NCBI GenBank assembly: GCA_949298505.1
Contig: CASFWW010000010.1
Span: 1 to 10,622 of the forward strand
Length of the DNA: 10,622 nucleotides
Direction of reading: 5' to 3'
Origin: Ornithoclostridium sp949298505
Lineage (GTDB): Bacteria > Bacillota > Clostridia > Christensenellales > UBA3700
Shown piece by piece: positions 1-6,957 of this stretch (within the stretch, counting starts at the first letter, position 1; each line of letters opens with the position of its first letter). Under the pieces are notes generated by a model. It was given only the letters and a program-made list of their open reading frames with translations, made no database searches and was not told where the DNA came from. A program made the position numbers and the translations under genes.

Positions 1-322
1 CGTTTTCTTCGGCTATAAAGAAGGGGATTTCGCAAAAAAACCGCTGTCCGGCGGAGCTTTGCCCGAAACTCTCGTAGTGGACGAAGGCGAAGAGAAAAAA
101 TCAGAAAAAGAAAAGCAGAAGAGCGGAGTTACCGAAAGCGTGACCGGCGAGGATAAAGTTGAAAGTAAAACCGCTGAACGTGCGACGGATAACGGAGCTT
201 CGGGCGAAAGCTCGGATTTAGCGAGCGGAGACGTTATAAAGGCAGGAGAAAAAGTCGAAACTCTCGTTGACAACATCATCAGAGCGGAAAATCACGCTTC
301 AGATTCCGATAAGGCAGAATAA
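1..322 (+). CDS. C-terminal part of an unidentified protein, possibly signal peptidase II (LspA), with an acidic tail
   Basis: The reading frame is open from base 2 to the TAA at 320-322, and the start lies outside the window. The first visible residues (VFFGYKEGDFAKKPLSG) could be the end of a last membrane helix followed by a cytoplasmic tail. The remaining 80 or so residues are low-complexity and highly charged, rich in Glu, Lys, Ser, Gly and Asp, with no recognisable domain. The call to LspA, the lipoprotein signal peptidase of the membrane, rests mainly on position: lspA directly precedes rluD in many Bacillota, and here only one base separates this stop from the rluD ATG. The catalytic aspartates would lie upstream and cannot be checked. 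An 80-residue charged tail is longer than usual for LspA. It could instead be another membrane or cell-envelope protein. Confidence 0.45.
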   Translation, partial: VFFGYKEGDFAKKPLSGGALPETLVVDEGEEKKSEKEKQKSGVTESVTGEDKVESKTAERATDNGASGESSDLASGDVIKAGEKVETLVDNIIRAENHASDSDKAE

Positions 323-323
323 G

Positions 324-1244
324 ATGACGGGAGAGGAGATAAAAGCTGTCGCGGAAAGCGGCGGAACGAGACTGGATGTGTTCGTTGCGGAAAAGGCGGG
401 TTGCACGCGTTCTCACGCTAAGAATCTGATAGAGGAAGGCAACGTCCTGGTGAACGGGCGCAAGGCGGCAAAGTCCGGCATGTCTCTCAAAGAGGGAGAC
501 AAGGTGGAGATAAGCTGCCCGGCTCCGAAAGAACTCAGCCTCGAACCTCAGGATATTCCCGTCGACATCGTATGGCAGGACGGCGATTTCGCCGTTGTGA
601 ACAAGCCGCAGGGCATGGTCGTTCATCCGGCTCCCGGCGCCTACGACAACACGCTCGTCAACGCGCTTCTGTACAGGCTGGACTCTCTCAGCGGAATAAA
701 CGGAGTAGCTCGCCCCGGTATAGTTCACAGGCTGGACAAAGACACTTCCGGTCTGCTCGTCGTCGCGAAGAACGATTTCGCGCACGCCGCGCTTCAGAAG
801 CAGATCGCGGAAAAAAGCGCGAAAAGGTTTTACTATGCGCTTGTCGACGGAGTGGTGGAAAAGGACAGCGGAGAAATAAGGAATTTTCTCGCAAGAAGCG
901 TATCCGACAGGAAGAAATACGCTGTTTCCGCTTCGGGAAGGCTTGCGGTGACTCTGTACAAAGTCGTTGAGAGATACACTGCGTACACTCTTGTGGAATA
1001 CGAGCTTAAGACGGGCAGAACTCATCAGATCAGGGTCCATTCGCGTTATATCGGTCATCCGGTCGTGGGAGACAGGACGTACGGCGGAAGCGACAGATTC
1101 GGTCTGAAAGGTCAGCTTCTGCACGCTTACAAACTGGTGCTGACTCATCCGAGAACGGGCGAAGAAATGACTTTTACCGCGCCGCTTCCCGATTATTTTG
1201 AAAAGGTGCTGGATTCTCTGAAAAAGCTCGACCGACATATCTGA
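324..1244 (+). CDS. rluD: RluD-family 23S rRNA pseudouridine synthase
   Basis: This 306-residue protein converts specific uridines in rRNA to pseudouridine. An N-terminal S4 RNA-binding domain covers about residues 15-65 (TRLDVFVAEKAGCTRSHAKNL, then the VLVNGRKA turn). The catalytic domain follows, with GIVHRLDKDTSGLLVVAK at about 132-149. By family analogy the catalytic aspartate is the one in HRLD, residue 138. The second signature, GRTHQIRVH, is at 231-239. The ATG at 324 was chosen because it starts one base after the upstream stop and gives the normal family length and a complete S4 domain; an AAGG stretch at 311-314 is a weak ribosome binding site. It is probably co-transcribed with the gene before it. 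RluD is the best match, but RluC or a related RluA-family enzyme with another target uridine cannot be excluded from sequence alone. Confidence 0.93.
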   Translation: MTGEEIKAVAESGGTRLDVFVAEKAGCTRSHAKNLIEEGNVLVNGRKAAKSGMSLKEGDKVEISCPAPKELSLEPQDIPVDIVWQDGDFAVVNKPQGMVVHPAPGAYDNTLVNALLYRLDSLSGINGVARPGIVHRLDKDTSGLLVVAKNDFAHAALQKQIAEKSAKRFYYALVDGVVEKDSGEIRNFLARSVSDRKKYAVSASGRLAVTLYKVVERYTAYTLVEYELKTGRTHQIRVHSRYIGHPVVGDRTYGGSDRFGLKGQLLHAYKLVLTHPRTGEEMTFTAPLPDYFEKVLDSLKKLDRHI

Positions 1245-1266
1245 TTTTTTCAAGTTTAACTGCAAG

Positions 1267-1323
1267 TCCGGATATACCTTTGCCGGAAACAGGAAAGTCG
1301 CCTTGCGGCGCGTTTGCGTTTTT
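1267..1323 (+). terminator. Weak terminator candidates after rluD
   Basis: Two small hairpins follow the rluD stop. The first is TCCGG (1267-1271) with CCGGA (1283-1287). The second is CGCC (1299-1302) with GGCG (1307-1310) over a TTGC loop, and a T5 run lies at 1319-1323. The stems are short and the T run sits 8 bases from the second stem, so function is uncertain. The bidirectional hairpin at 1414-1450 may do the real work. Confidence 0.3.
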
Positions 1324-1354
1324 AATTCAGTTCGAGACAGAAAAGAAAGAAACT

Positions 1355-1372
1355 ATTTGCAATATTTGCAAT
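1355..1372. repeat. Tandem 9-bp repeat ATTTGCAAT x2
   Basis: Two perfect head-to-tail copies of ATTTGCAAT lie between rluD and rqcH. The same 9-mer occurs at 3285-3293, within the rqcH/tig promoter palindrome, and at 9700-9708, always in intergenic DNA. No promoter with good spacing was found around the tandem copy. Confidence 0.6.
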
Positions 1373-1413
1373 AAAAATATGAGGTGCGGGCGATACTATA
1401 CGCGTTTGCCGAA

Positions 1414-1450
1414 TAAAAAAGTCTCCGGTTGAAGTAGACTCTTTTATTTT
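1414..1450 (-). terminator. Bidirectional intrinsic terminator between rqcH and rluD
   Basis: AGTCT (1420-1424) pairs with AGACT (1436-1440) over an 11-base loop. On the minus strand the stem runs into six T residues, as expected for a terminator of rqcH, whose stop is about 57 bases upstream. On the plus strand the stem is followed by CTTTTATTTT, so it can also stop readthrough from rluD. The flanking A and T runs extend the stem with one bulge. Confidence 0.65.
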
Positions 1451-1496
1451 ACGAGCGTGACGTTCTGTTCTTGCGCTGATCTGACGTTGAAATTCG

Positions 1497-3224
1497 TCAG
1501 TCCTTTTGCAGAAGTTCTCTGTGTTCGTCGGCTACGACGGTGGCGCTGTTGTAGGTCGTGTAGAGCACCATGCCGGGCTTTCCGGAAGGATGCCGCTTCA
1601 GATTGCGGCGCTGAGTGTAGTCGCACACCGTCTTTGTGCCCGGCTGAGCCTGAGACCAGAAGCAGGCTATTTCGCATGCTGTCCTGATCACGCCGTCGGG
1701 GATCACGCGTCCTTCGGCGAATACTATCACGTGAGAGCCGTGGACGTCCTTTGCGTGTACCCACAGATCTCCGCCGTTTGCCACTTTAAACGTCAGTTTG
1801 TCGTTCTGAAGATTGTTTTTGCCTACGGCTACGGTAAATCCCTCGGTTTCGTAGAATACCGGCTGAGCGGCTTTTGTGCGCGTTTTGTTGCGCCTGCCGG
1901 CGGGCTTCAGCGCTCCCGCCGCGATGAGTTCCTGTTCGACTTCGGCTATCTCGTCGTCGGTGGAGCAGACTTCTATCGACGGCTCGATGCTGAGAAGATA
2001 TTCCAGTTCAGCTTCGCTTTCTTCTATCTGTCCGGTCACGACTTCGAGGGTGCGTTTCTGCTTGGCGTATTTTTTGAAATACTGCTGAGCGTTCTGCCCG
2101 GGAGTGAGTCTTTCGTCAAGAGGGATAACGACGTCGGGCATTTCCGGGTCGTAATAATCCTGCACCGTGACGCTTTTGTCGCCACGTCTGAATTTGTAGA
2201 GATTTGCGGTCAACAGTTCGCCGTACTTTTTGTTCTTTTCAAGCCCGGAAGCGTCCGAAAGGCGCGCGCGGCACTTTTCCAGACGTTTTTTCAGTCTGGT
2301 CACCGCCGCAGAGTGGGCTTTCTTCAGATGTTTAGTGTGTTCGCTGCGTCTGTATTTTTCGTCTTTCTTGCCGATGCACATTTCCACCGCCGCGCTCAGA
2401 GAGGGAGCCGGCGTGAAAGAAAGACCTGAAGAGGAGTAAGGAAACAGGAAGTAATCGTCTTCACACCCGTCGATAATGCTGCAACAGGGGGAATAGTATT
2501 TGCTGTCGTTTATGTCCAGCATCGATCCGAGAACGGACAGGATCCGGTCTGTTTCTTCCTCGCTCGGTTTTACGTCGTTTGCGACTCCGCAAAGACGGAG
2601 GAGTTCTTTTACCGTGGACGTCGCAAAACCCGAGACCGCCGACATTACGAATCCGCAGAGATCGGACCCGTTGTAATTCAACAGAGCGTTTCTCAGGGCT
2701 GAGGAGTCCGTGCAAGAAATCTTGTTTCTCGGAGGAAGTTCGTAACGTACCGAAGGAAGGAGACAGCGCTTGGTCGCAGAGTCGAAAGACGCCTGCTTCA
2801 GTGTGTCTTTTATCGTTCCGTCCGAGCCGACGAGCAGGATATTGCTGTATCTGCCCATCATCTCGGCTATCAGAGAGTACTGCACTTCGTCGCGCAGTTC
2901 GTTGCGCGCTGTTACTGAAAAGCAGAATATGCGGTCGTCGCCCAGCATTGAAACGCCGTTCAGAACGCCGCCGGAAAGACATTTTCTGAGGCGCATGCAG
3001 AATGAAGGAGCGGTCAGGGGATTTGTCTTTTTTGCGGAGGAAAGGTGTATGCGGGGGTTCTGTGCGTTTGCCGAAACGGCAAGCAGCAGGTTTTCTCCGC
3101 CTTTGCGTATGCTGACGTGTATTTCGTCCGCTTCGGGCATGCCGATCTTGTCTATCTTGCCGCCTGAAAGCGCGGCGTTCAGTTCTTTGCTCAAAGCATT
3201 GAGGGTGATGAAATCGTTGGGCAT
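1497..3224 (-). CDS. rqcH: Ribosome quality-control factor RqcH (FbpA/NFACT/YloA family)
   Basis: This 575-residue protein binds 50S subunits that carry stalled, tRNA-linked nascent chains and recruits tRNA-Ala to add C-terminal alanine tails without an mRNA template. The length is close to the usual bacterial one. The NFACT-N domain begins at MPNDFITLNALSKEL and contains an Asp97-Arg98 pair (MLGDDRIF), corresponding to the D97/R98 pair essential for tailing in Bacillus subtilis. The block AEMMGRYSNILL follows. Charged, probably coiled-coil segments span about residues 290-340 and 385-445, with the family motif around LTPGQNAQQYFKKYAK between them. The NFACT-R domain occupies about 458-555 and carries LWVHAKDVHGSHV. 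The start is set by AGAGG six bases before the ATG. It is divergent from tig and shares its promoter region. Older literature calls relatives fibronectin-binding proteins; that role is secondary and untested here. Confidence 0.93.
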   Translation of the reverse strand: MPNDFITLNALSKELNAALSGGKIDKIGMPEADEIHVSIRKGGENLLLAVSANAQNPRIHLSSAKKTNPLTAPSFCMRLRKCLSGGVLNGVSMLGDDRIFCFSVTARNELRDEVQYSLIAEMMGRYSNILLVGSDGTIKDTLKQASFDSATKRCLLPSVRYELPPRNKISCTDSSALRNALLNYNGSDLCGFVMSAVSGFATSTVKELLRLCGVANDVKPSEEETDRILSVLGSMLDINDSKYYSPCCSIIDGCEDDYFLFPYSSSGLSFTPAPSLSAAVEMCIGKKDEKYRRSEHTKHLKKAHSAAVTRLKKRLEKCRARLSDASGLEKNKKYGELLTANLYKFRRGDKSVTVQDYYDPEMPDVVIPLDERLTPGQNAQQYFKKYAKQKRTLEVVTGQIEESEAELEYLLSIEPSIEVCSTDDEIAEVEQELIAAGALKPAGRRNKTRTKAAQPVFYETEGFTVAVGKNNLQNDKLTFKVANGGDLWVHAKDVHGSHVIVFAEGRVIPDGVIRTACEIACFWSQAQPGTKTVCDYTQRRNLKRHPSGKPGMVLYTTYNSATVVADEHRELLQKD

Positions 3225-3263
3225 AATACCTCTTTGCCGCAGTATCTTTACGCGGACAAAATT

Positions 3264-3292
3264 ATTATAAAATATTTATGAAATATTTGCAA
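3264..3292 (-). promoter_or_regulatory. Predicted sigma-A promoter of rqcH
   Basis: On the minus strand the -35 is TTGCAA (3287-3292), the spacer 17 bp and the -10 a perfect TATAAT (plus-strand ATTATA at 3264-3269). The expected start near 3257 gives a leader of about 33 nt that contains the AGAGG ribosome binding site. The -35 is the left end of the palindrome at 3287-3304. Confidence 0.75.
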
Positions 3293-3304
3293 TTTAAATT
3301 GCAA
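3287..3304. repeat. Perfect 18-bp palindrome holding both divergent -35 boxes
   Basis: TTGCAATTTAAATTGCAA is identical on both strands. Its two TTGCAA ends are the predicted -35 elements of rqcH (minus) and tig (plus), only six bases (TTTAAA) apart. It can therefore be read as two back-to-back -35 boxes, as an operator for a dimeric regulator, or as both. Confidence 0.9.
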
Positions 3305-3327
3305 TAAATCCGTGATTGTGCTAAAAT
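3299..3327 (+). promoter_or_regulatory. Predicted sigma-A promoter of the tig-clpP-clpX operon
   Basis: TTGCAA (3299-3304), a 17-bp spacer and TAAAAT (3322-3327) form a good sigma-A promoter. The expected start near 3334 leaves a leader of about 35 nt. No CIRCE element (HrcA) or CtsR heptad repeat is visible here, so classical heat-shock control is not indicated. Confidence 0.75.
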
Positions 3328-3368
3328 TATTTCACTGTGTAAAAAACATTCAAAGTGAGGATATAAAA

Positions 3369-4655
3369 ATGAACTACACAAAAGAACTTCTTGAAAAAGA
3401 CCGCGTAAAGTTTACCGTGGAGGTCAGCGAGGAGGAGTGGAAGAACGCTCTTACCAAGGCTTACGAAAAGAATAAGGGCAAGTTCCAGATCGAGGGATTC
3501 CGCAAGGGTAAAGTTCCCCGCAAGGTTATTGAGAACATGTACGGCGTCGGCGTATTTTTCGAAGACGCGTTGGATATAATTCTGCCTGAAACTTACGGCG
3601 AGATCATGGACAAGGAAAGCGATCTGTTCCCTGTGGACAGACCCGATATCGATATCGTTGCGATCAGCGACAGCACGCTCAAGTACACCGCGACCGTTCA
3701 GCTCCGCCCGACCGTAACGCTCGGCGCTTACACCGGTCTCGAGTTTACCAGGAACAGCACTGAAGTCAGCGACGAAGAAGTCGAAGCCGAGATCAAAAAA
3801 GATCTTGAGAACGCCGGCTCCTGGGAACCTGTCGGTGACAGACCCGTTGCAAACGGCGACAAGTGCGTTATCGATTTCAGCGGAAGCGTCGACGGCGAAA
3901 AGTTCGAAGGCGGCACCGCGAAGGATTATACGATAGTTCTCGGCAGTGGATCTTTCATTCCCGGTTTCGAAGATCAGATGGTCGGCATGAATGAGGGCGA
4001 GACCAGAGTGGTAAAAGTCAGATTCCCTGAAGACTATCACGCTGAAAACCTCAAGGGCAAGGACGCTGAATTCGAAGTTGTTCTGCACAGCGCGACCTTC
4101 AAAAACGTGCCCGCGCTCGACGACGAGACCGTCAAGGATATTTCCGAGTTCGACACCGTCGACGATTACAAAAAGAGTGTCAAGGACAGACTTGTCGCAA
4201 AGAAGGAAGAAGAGGCGAATTACGCTCTCGATCAGGCGATCATCGAGAAGATCTCCGACGAGGCTAAGGTCGACGTTCCCGAATGTATGATCGAAGAAGA
4301 GGCTGAAGACATGCTCAAGGAGTTCGAGTACAGAGTGATGTATCAGGGCGGCGATCCCGAGCAGTTCTACAAGATGACCGGACAGAAGAGAGAGGACGTG
4401 CTGAACACTTACAAGGTCGGCGCCGCAAGGAACGTTAAAATGAGACTTGTTCTTCAGGAGATCATCAAGGTCAACAACATCACCGTGACGGACGAGGAAG
4501 TCGAAGAAGACCTCAAGAAGTCTGCCGAGGAAGCGGGTATGGAGTATGAGGAATTCCTCAAAAACGTTACAGATCAGCACAGAAGCTATCTGAGAAGTTC
4601 CATGATCAGCAAGAAAGCTTTCGAATTCCTCAGGAACAACAACATCATCAAGTAA
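3369..4655 (+). CDS. tig: Trigger factor, ribosome-associated chaperone and peptidyl-prolyl isomerase
   Basis: This 428-residue cytoplasmic protein binds at the ribosomal exit tunnel and shields emerging chains. The N-terminal ribosome-binding domain (about 1-115) carries the docking signature GFRKGKVP at residues 43-50. An FKBP-type isomerase domain follows at about 158-243, with VIDFSGSVDGEKFEGG and the SFIPGFEDQMVGM loop. The C-terminal part from about 250 is helical and charged, as expected for the SurA-like cradle arms. The length matches the family. The ATG at 3369 was chosen over upstream in-frame codons because AAGTGAGG ends eight bases before it and the protein then begins at the conserved N-terminus. 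It is the first gene of an operon with clpP and clpX, and is divergent from rqcH. Confidence 0.96.
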   Translation: MNYTKELLEKDRVKFTVEVSEEEWKNALTKAYEKNKGKFQIEGFRKGKVPRKVIENMYGVGVFFEDALDIILPETYGEIMDKESDLFPVDRPDIDIVAISDSTLKYTATVQLRPTVTLGAYTGLEFTRNSTEVSDEEVEAEIKKDLENAGSWEPVGDRPVANGDKCVIDFSGSVDGEKFEGGTAKDYTIVLGSGSFIPGFEDQMVGMNEGETRVVKVRFPEDYHAENLKGKDAEFEVVLHSATFKNVPALDDETVKDISEFDTVDDYKKSVKDRLVAKKEEEANYALDQAIIEKISDEAKVDVPECMIEEEAEDMLKEFEYRVMYQGGDPEQFYKMTGQKREDVLNTYKVGAARNVKMRLVLQEIIKVNNITVTDEEVEEDLKKSAEEAGMEYEEFLKNVTDQHRSYLRSSMISKKAFEFLRNNNIIK

Positions 4656-4680
4656 TTTCCGGATTTTACGCAAAACGTAC

Positions 4681-4710
4681 CCTTTTCCTCCGGATAAACG
4701 GGGGAAGAGG
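4681..4710 (+). promoter_or_regulatory. Stable hairpin without U-tract between tig and clpP
   Basis: CCTTTTCCTCC (4681-4691) can pair along all 11 positions with GGGGGAAGAGG (4700-4710) in RNA, using two G-U pairs, over an 8-nt loop. What follows is TTACAAATAC rather than a T run, so this is not a standard terminator. It may protect the tig mRNA 3' end or mark a processing site that sets different tig and clpP-clpX levels. Confidence 0.5.
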
Positions 4711-4754
4711 TTACAAATACGTTCGTTGAGAATATCATAAAGGGAGGATTTAAT

Positions 4755-5354
4755 ATGAAAAAGGACGAAATAGTGAAGAATAACATTTACGTCATCGACA
4801 AGGTGGACGGGGGCGAAAGGCAGTATGACATATATTCCAGGCTGCTCGAAGACAGAATAATCTTTCTTACAGACGAAATCAACGATTACACTGCAAATCT
4901 CGTGGTCGCGCAGCTCATTTTCCTTGAGGCTAAGGACAGCGAAAAAGACATCTGCATTTACATCAACAGCCCCGGCGGCAGCGTAAGCGCAGGTCTTGCG
5001 ATATACGACACGATGAAGTATATCAAATGTGACGTGAGCACCATCTGCATCGGCATGGCGGCGTCAATGGGCGCGTTCCTGCTTGCCGCAGGCACCAAGG
5101 GAAAGAGATATGCGCTTCCCAACAGCGAAATCATGATACACCAGCCTCTCGGCGGAGCGCAGGGACAGGCGTCCGACGTCGAAATCATGGCTAACCATCT
5201 GAAGAAAACCAAGGATAAGCTGACCAGAATTTTGGCGGAAAACTGCAATCAGCCTTACGAAAAAGTGCTTGAGGACACTGACAGAGACAATTTCCTCAGT
5301 CCCGAAGAAGCGCTTGAGTACGGGCTTATCGACCAGATTTATTATAAGAGGTAA
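4755..5354 (+). CDS. clpP: ATP-dependent Clp protease proteolytic subunit ClpP
   Basis: This 199-residue serine peptidase assembles into a double-heptamer barrel and degrades proteins fed to it by ClpX or another Clp ATPase. The catalytic triad is visible: Ser104 in GMAASMGA, His129 in MIHQPLGG and Asp178 in DTDRDNF, with the family spacing (25 and 74 residues). The substrate-groove motif NSPGGSVSAGLAIYDTM is at 71-87. The hydrophobic N-terminal region and short tail are normal for ClpP. AAAGGGAGG lies about six bases before the ATG, a strong ribosome binding site. The stop is five bases before the clpX start, so translation is probably coupled. In B. subtilis ClpXP also degrades Ala-tailed chains made by RqcH, which is encoded just across the tig promoter. 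Confidence 0.97.
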   Translation: MKKDEIVKNNIYVIDKVDGGERQYDIYSRLLEDRIIFLTDEINDYTANLVVAQLIFLEAKDSEKDICIYINSPGGSVSAGLAIYDTMKYIKCDVSTICIGMAASMGAFLLAAGTKGKRYALPNSEIMIHQPLGGAQGQASDVEIMANHLKKTKDKLTRILAENCNQPYEKVLEDTDRDNFLSPEEALEYGLIDQIYYKR

Positions 5355-5359
5355 TTTAA

Positions 5360-6604
5360 GTGGATCAGAACAGACAGATAGGAAAATGTTCTTTCTGCGG
5401 CAGAGGCGAAGGGGAAGTCGAAAAGATTTTTTCGGGTCCCAACGGAGTGAATATCTGCAACGAATGCGTTGAGTTCTGCTATGAACTCATGGAGCAGGAG
5501 TACAGTGCTTCTCCTTCTGCGGAAGCTCAGAAAAAGCATGCGATAAACGTGCCTACGCCGCACGAGATCAAAGAGAGGCTCGACGAATACATCGTGGGTC
5601 AGGATCAGGCTAAAAAGGTGCTGTCGGTCGCGGTTTACAATCATTACAAGAGGCTTACCTGCGAAGCGAAAGGCGACGTGGAACTGGAAAAGAGCAACGT
5701 TCTTCTCCTTGGACCCACAGGTTGCGGCAAGACGCTTCTCGCCAGCACGCTCGCGAAGATCCTCGACGTGCCGTTCGTTGTCGCTGACGCAACGTCTCTG
5801 ACTGAGGCGGGCTACGTCGGTGAAGACGTTGAGAATATTCTTCTCAAGCTCATCAAGAAGGCGGATTACGACATCAAGCGCGCAGAAGTGGGAATAATCT
5901 ATATCGACGAGATAGACAAGATCGCCAAAAAAGGCGAGAACGTTTCCATTACCCGCGACGTTTCCGGCGAGGGCGTTCAGCAGGCTCTGCTCAAGATAAT
6001 CGAAAGCACGATAGCCAACGTGCCGCCCAACGGCGGAAGGAAGCATCCTCAGCAGGAGTGCATCCAGATCAATACCAGAAATATACTGTTTATCTGCGGC
6101 GGCGCTTTCGTCGGCCTCGAAAAGATAATCGAAAAGCGTATGCAGGGCGCTTCGCTCGGTTTCGGCGCCGAGATCAAGAACACCAAGGCTTCGACTTACG
6201 GCGAGGTCTGCAACGAGATACGCCCGGACGATCTGATCAAATTCGGTCTGATACCCGAATTCGTCGGAAGACTCCCGGTGGTAGTCTCGATCAACGCGCT
6301 TGACGAAAAGGCGCTTGTGAGCATCCTGAAAGAGCCTAAAAACGCGCTCACCAAACAGTATACGTCCATGTTCGCCGACGACGGAGTAGAGCTAGTCTTT
6401 GAGGACGAAGCTCTCTTCGAGATTGCAGGAAAGGCGGTCAGAATGAAAACCGGCGCGCGCGGTCTGAAGTCGATCATGGAAAATCTTATGCTTGACGTGA
6501 TGTACGACGTTCCCAGCGACAAATCCATTGAGAAAGTCGTAATTACGGGAGAATGCGTCAAAGGCAACGAAAAGCCTTTGATAATACGTCGCAAAACCGC
6601 ATAA
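5360..6604 (+). CDS. clpX: ATP-dependent Clp protease ATP-binding subunit ClpX
   Basis: This 414-residue AAA+ unfoldase recognises tagged substrates, unfolds them and threads them into ClpP. The N-terminal zinc-binding domain has Cys10, Cys13, Cys33 and Cys36. The AAA+ core shows Walker A GPTGCGKT (118-125), pore-1 loop GYVG (151-154), Walker B IIYIDEID (179-186), RKH loop (227-229), the LIPEFVGRLPV arginine-finger region and a sensor-2 block at GARGLKSIMENLMLDVMYD. All key residues are intact. It starts at GTG 5360, supported by AAGAGG (5346-5351), which overlaps the clpP end and sits eight bases upstream; no ATG gives a complete zinc domain. The operon ends just after it at a strong terminator. 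The lon genes that often follow clpX in Bacillota are absent here. Confidence 0.97.
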   Translation: MDQNRQIGKCSFCGRGEGEVEKIFSGPNGVNICNECVEFCYELMEQEYSASPSAEAQKKHAINVPTPHEIKERLDEYIVGQDQAKKVLSVAVYNHYKRLTCEAKGDVELEKSNVLLLGPTGCGKTLLASTLAKILDVPFVVADATSLTEAGYVGEDVENILLKLIKKADYDIKRAEVGIIYIDEIDKIAKKGENVSITRDVSGEGVQQALLKIIESTIANVPPNGGRKHPQQECIQINTRNILFICGGAFVGLEKIIEKRMQGASLGFGAEIKNTKASTYGEVCNEIRPDDLIKFGLIPEFVGRLPVVVSINALDEKALVSILKEPKNALTKQYTSMFADDGVELVFEDEALFEIAGKAVRMKTGARGLKSIMENLMLDVMYDVPSDKSIEKVVITGECVKGNEKPLIIRRKTA

Positions 6605-6611
6605 AACATAC

Positions 6612-6637
6612 GGCAGGCGTTTTGCCTGCCTTTTTTT
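6612..6637 (+). terminator. Strong intrinsic terminator of tig-clpP-clpX
   Basis: GGCAGGC (6612-6618) and GCCTGCC (6624-6630) form a perfect 7-bp GC-rich stem over a 5-base loop, directly followed by seven T residues. It lies eight bases after the clpX stop. Confidence 0.95.
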
Positions 6638-6957
6638 GTGTCGATTTGAAAAGACGTGTCCTTGTGCAGGCGGTGTAAAACCGGGGCGGGCGGCTTTAAT
6701 GCCTCGTATTTGCGTAAACGTATCAGCTTTACCGGCAATTTTTCCGTGTGGTGGGTAGTGTTGTCGGCTTTGCGTCAGTATGTGAGGTTGACACGGCAAG
6801 ACTCAAACCTACAGGAAATTGATTTTTATACATGGAAACAGCAGGGGAAACCGAGTTTTGCAAAAGTAGTAATGGTTATAGCGGTTAATACCGGCTTCAC
6901 CGGGAGCGTCGGTACCGGTCTGAGATCCGGGGTGCGTATACAAAAGGAGAAATCGAA
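6638..6957. other. 320-bp gap between clpX and engB, no supported gene
   Basis: This stretch is unlike the AT-rich intergenic DNA elsewhere: its composition is close to coding DNA. One plus-strand frame stays open from GTG 6656 to a stop overlapping the engB ATG (6959-6961), 101 codons. Its product has no recognisable motif and the GTG has no ribosome binding site, so I do not call it a gene. TTGACA at 6788-6793 has no -10 at the right distance. The minus strand around 6788-6815 resembles a tRNA T-arm but no matching acceptor or anticodon arm follows. Several ACCGG/CCGGT repeats lie at 6889-6930. The engB promoter was not identified. Confidence 0.6.

Noticed and set aside
3225..3368. CIRCE or CtsR heat-shock operators before tig-clpP-clpX
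   Set aside because: Neither the TTAGCACTC inverted repeat nor the GGTCAAA heptad repeats are present; the only strong element is the TTGCAA palindrome.
3327..4673. Very long open frame antisense to tig, and a similar one antisense to rluD (279-1265)
   Set aside because: These mirror the codon bias of real genes on the other strand. tig and rluD have full family motifs, ribosome binding sites and fitting lengths; the antisense products have none.
4711..4738. TTACAA-N16-TATCAT as a clpP promoter
   Set aside because: The start would fall on the ribosome binding site at 4741-4747, leaving no usable leader, and both hexamers are poor.
6785..6815. Minus-strand sequence resembling a tRNA T-arm and 3' end
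   Set aside because: The T-stem pairs poorly, the loop lacks the usual TTC, and no complementary 5' acceptor (TGACACG) or anticodon arm lies at tRNA distance. At best it is a decayed fragment.
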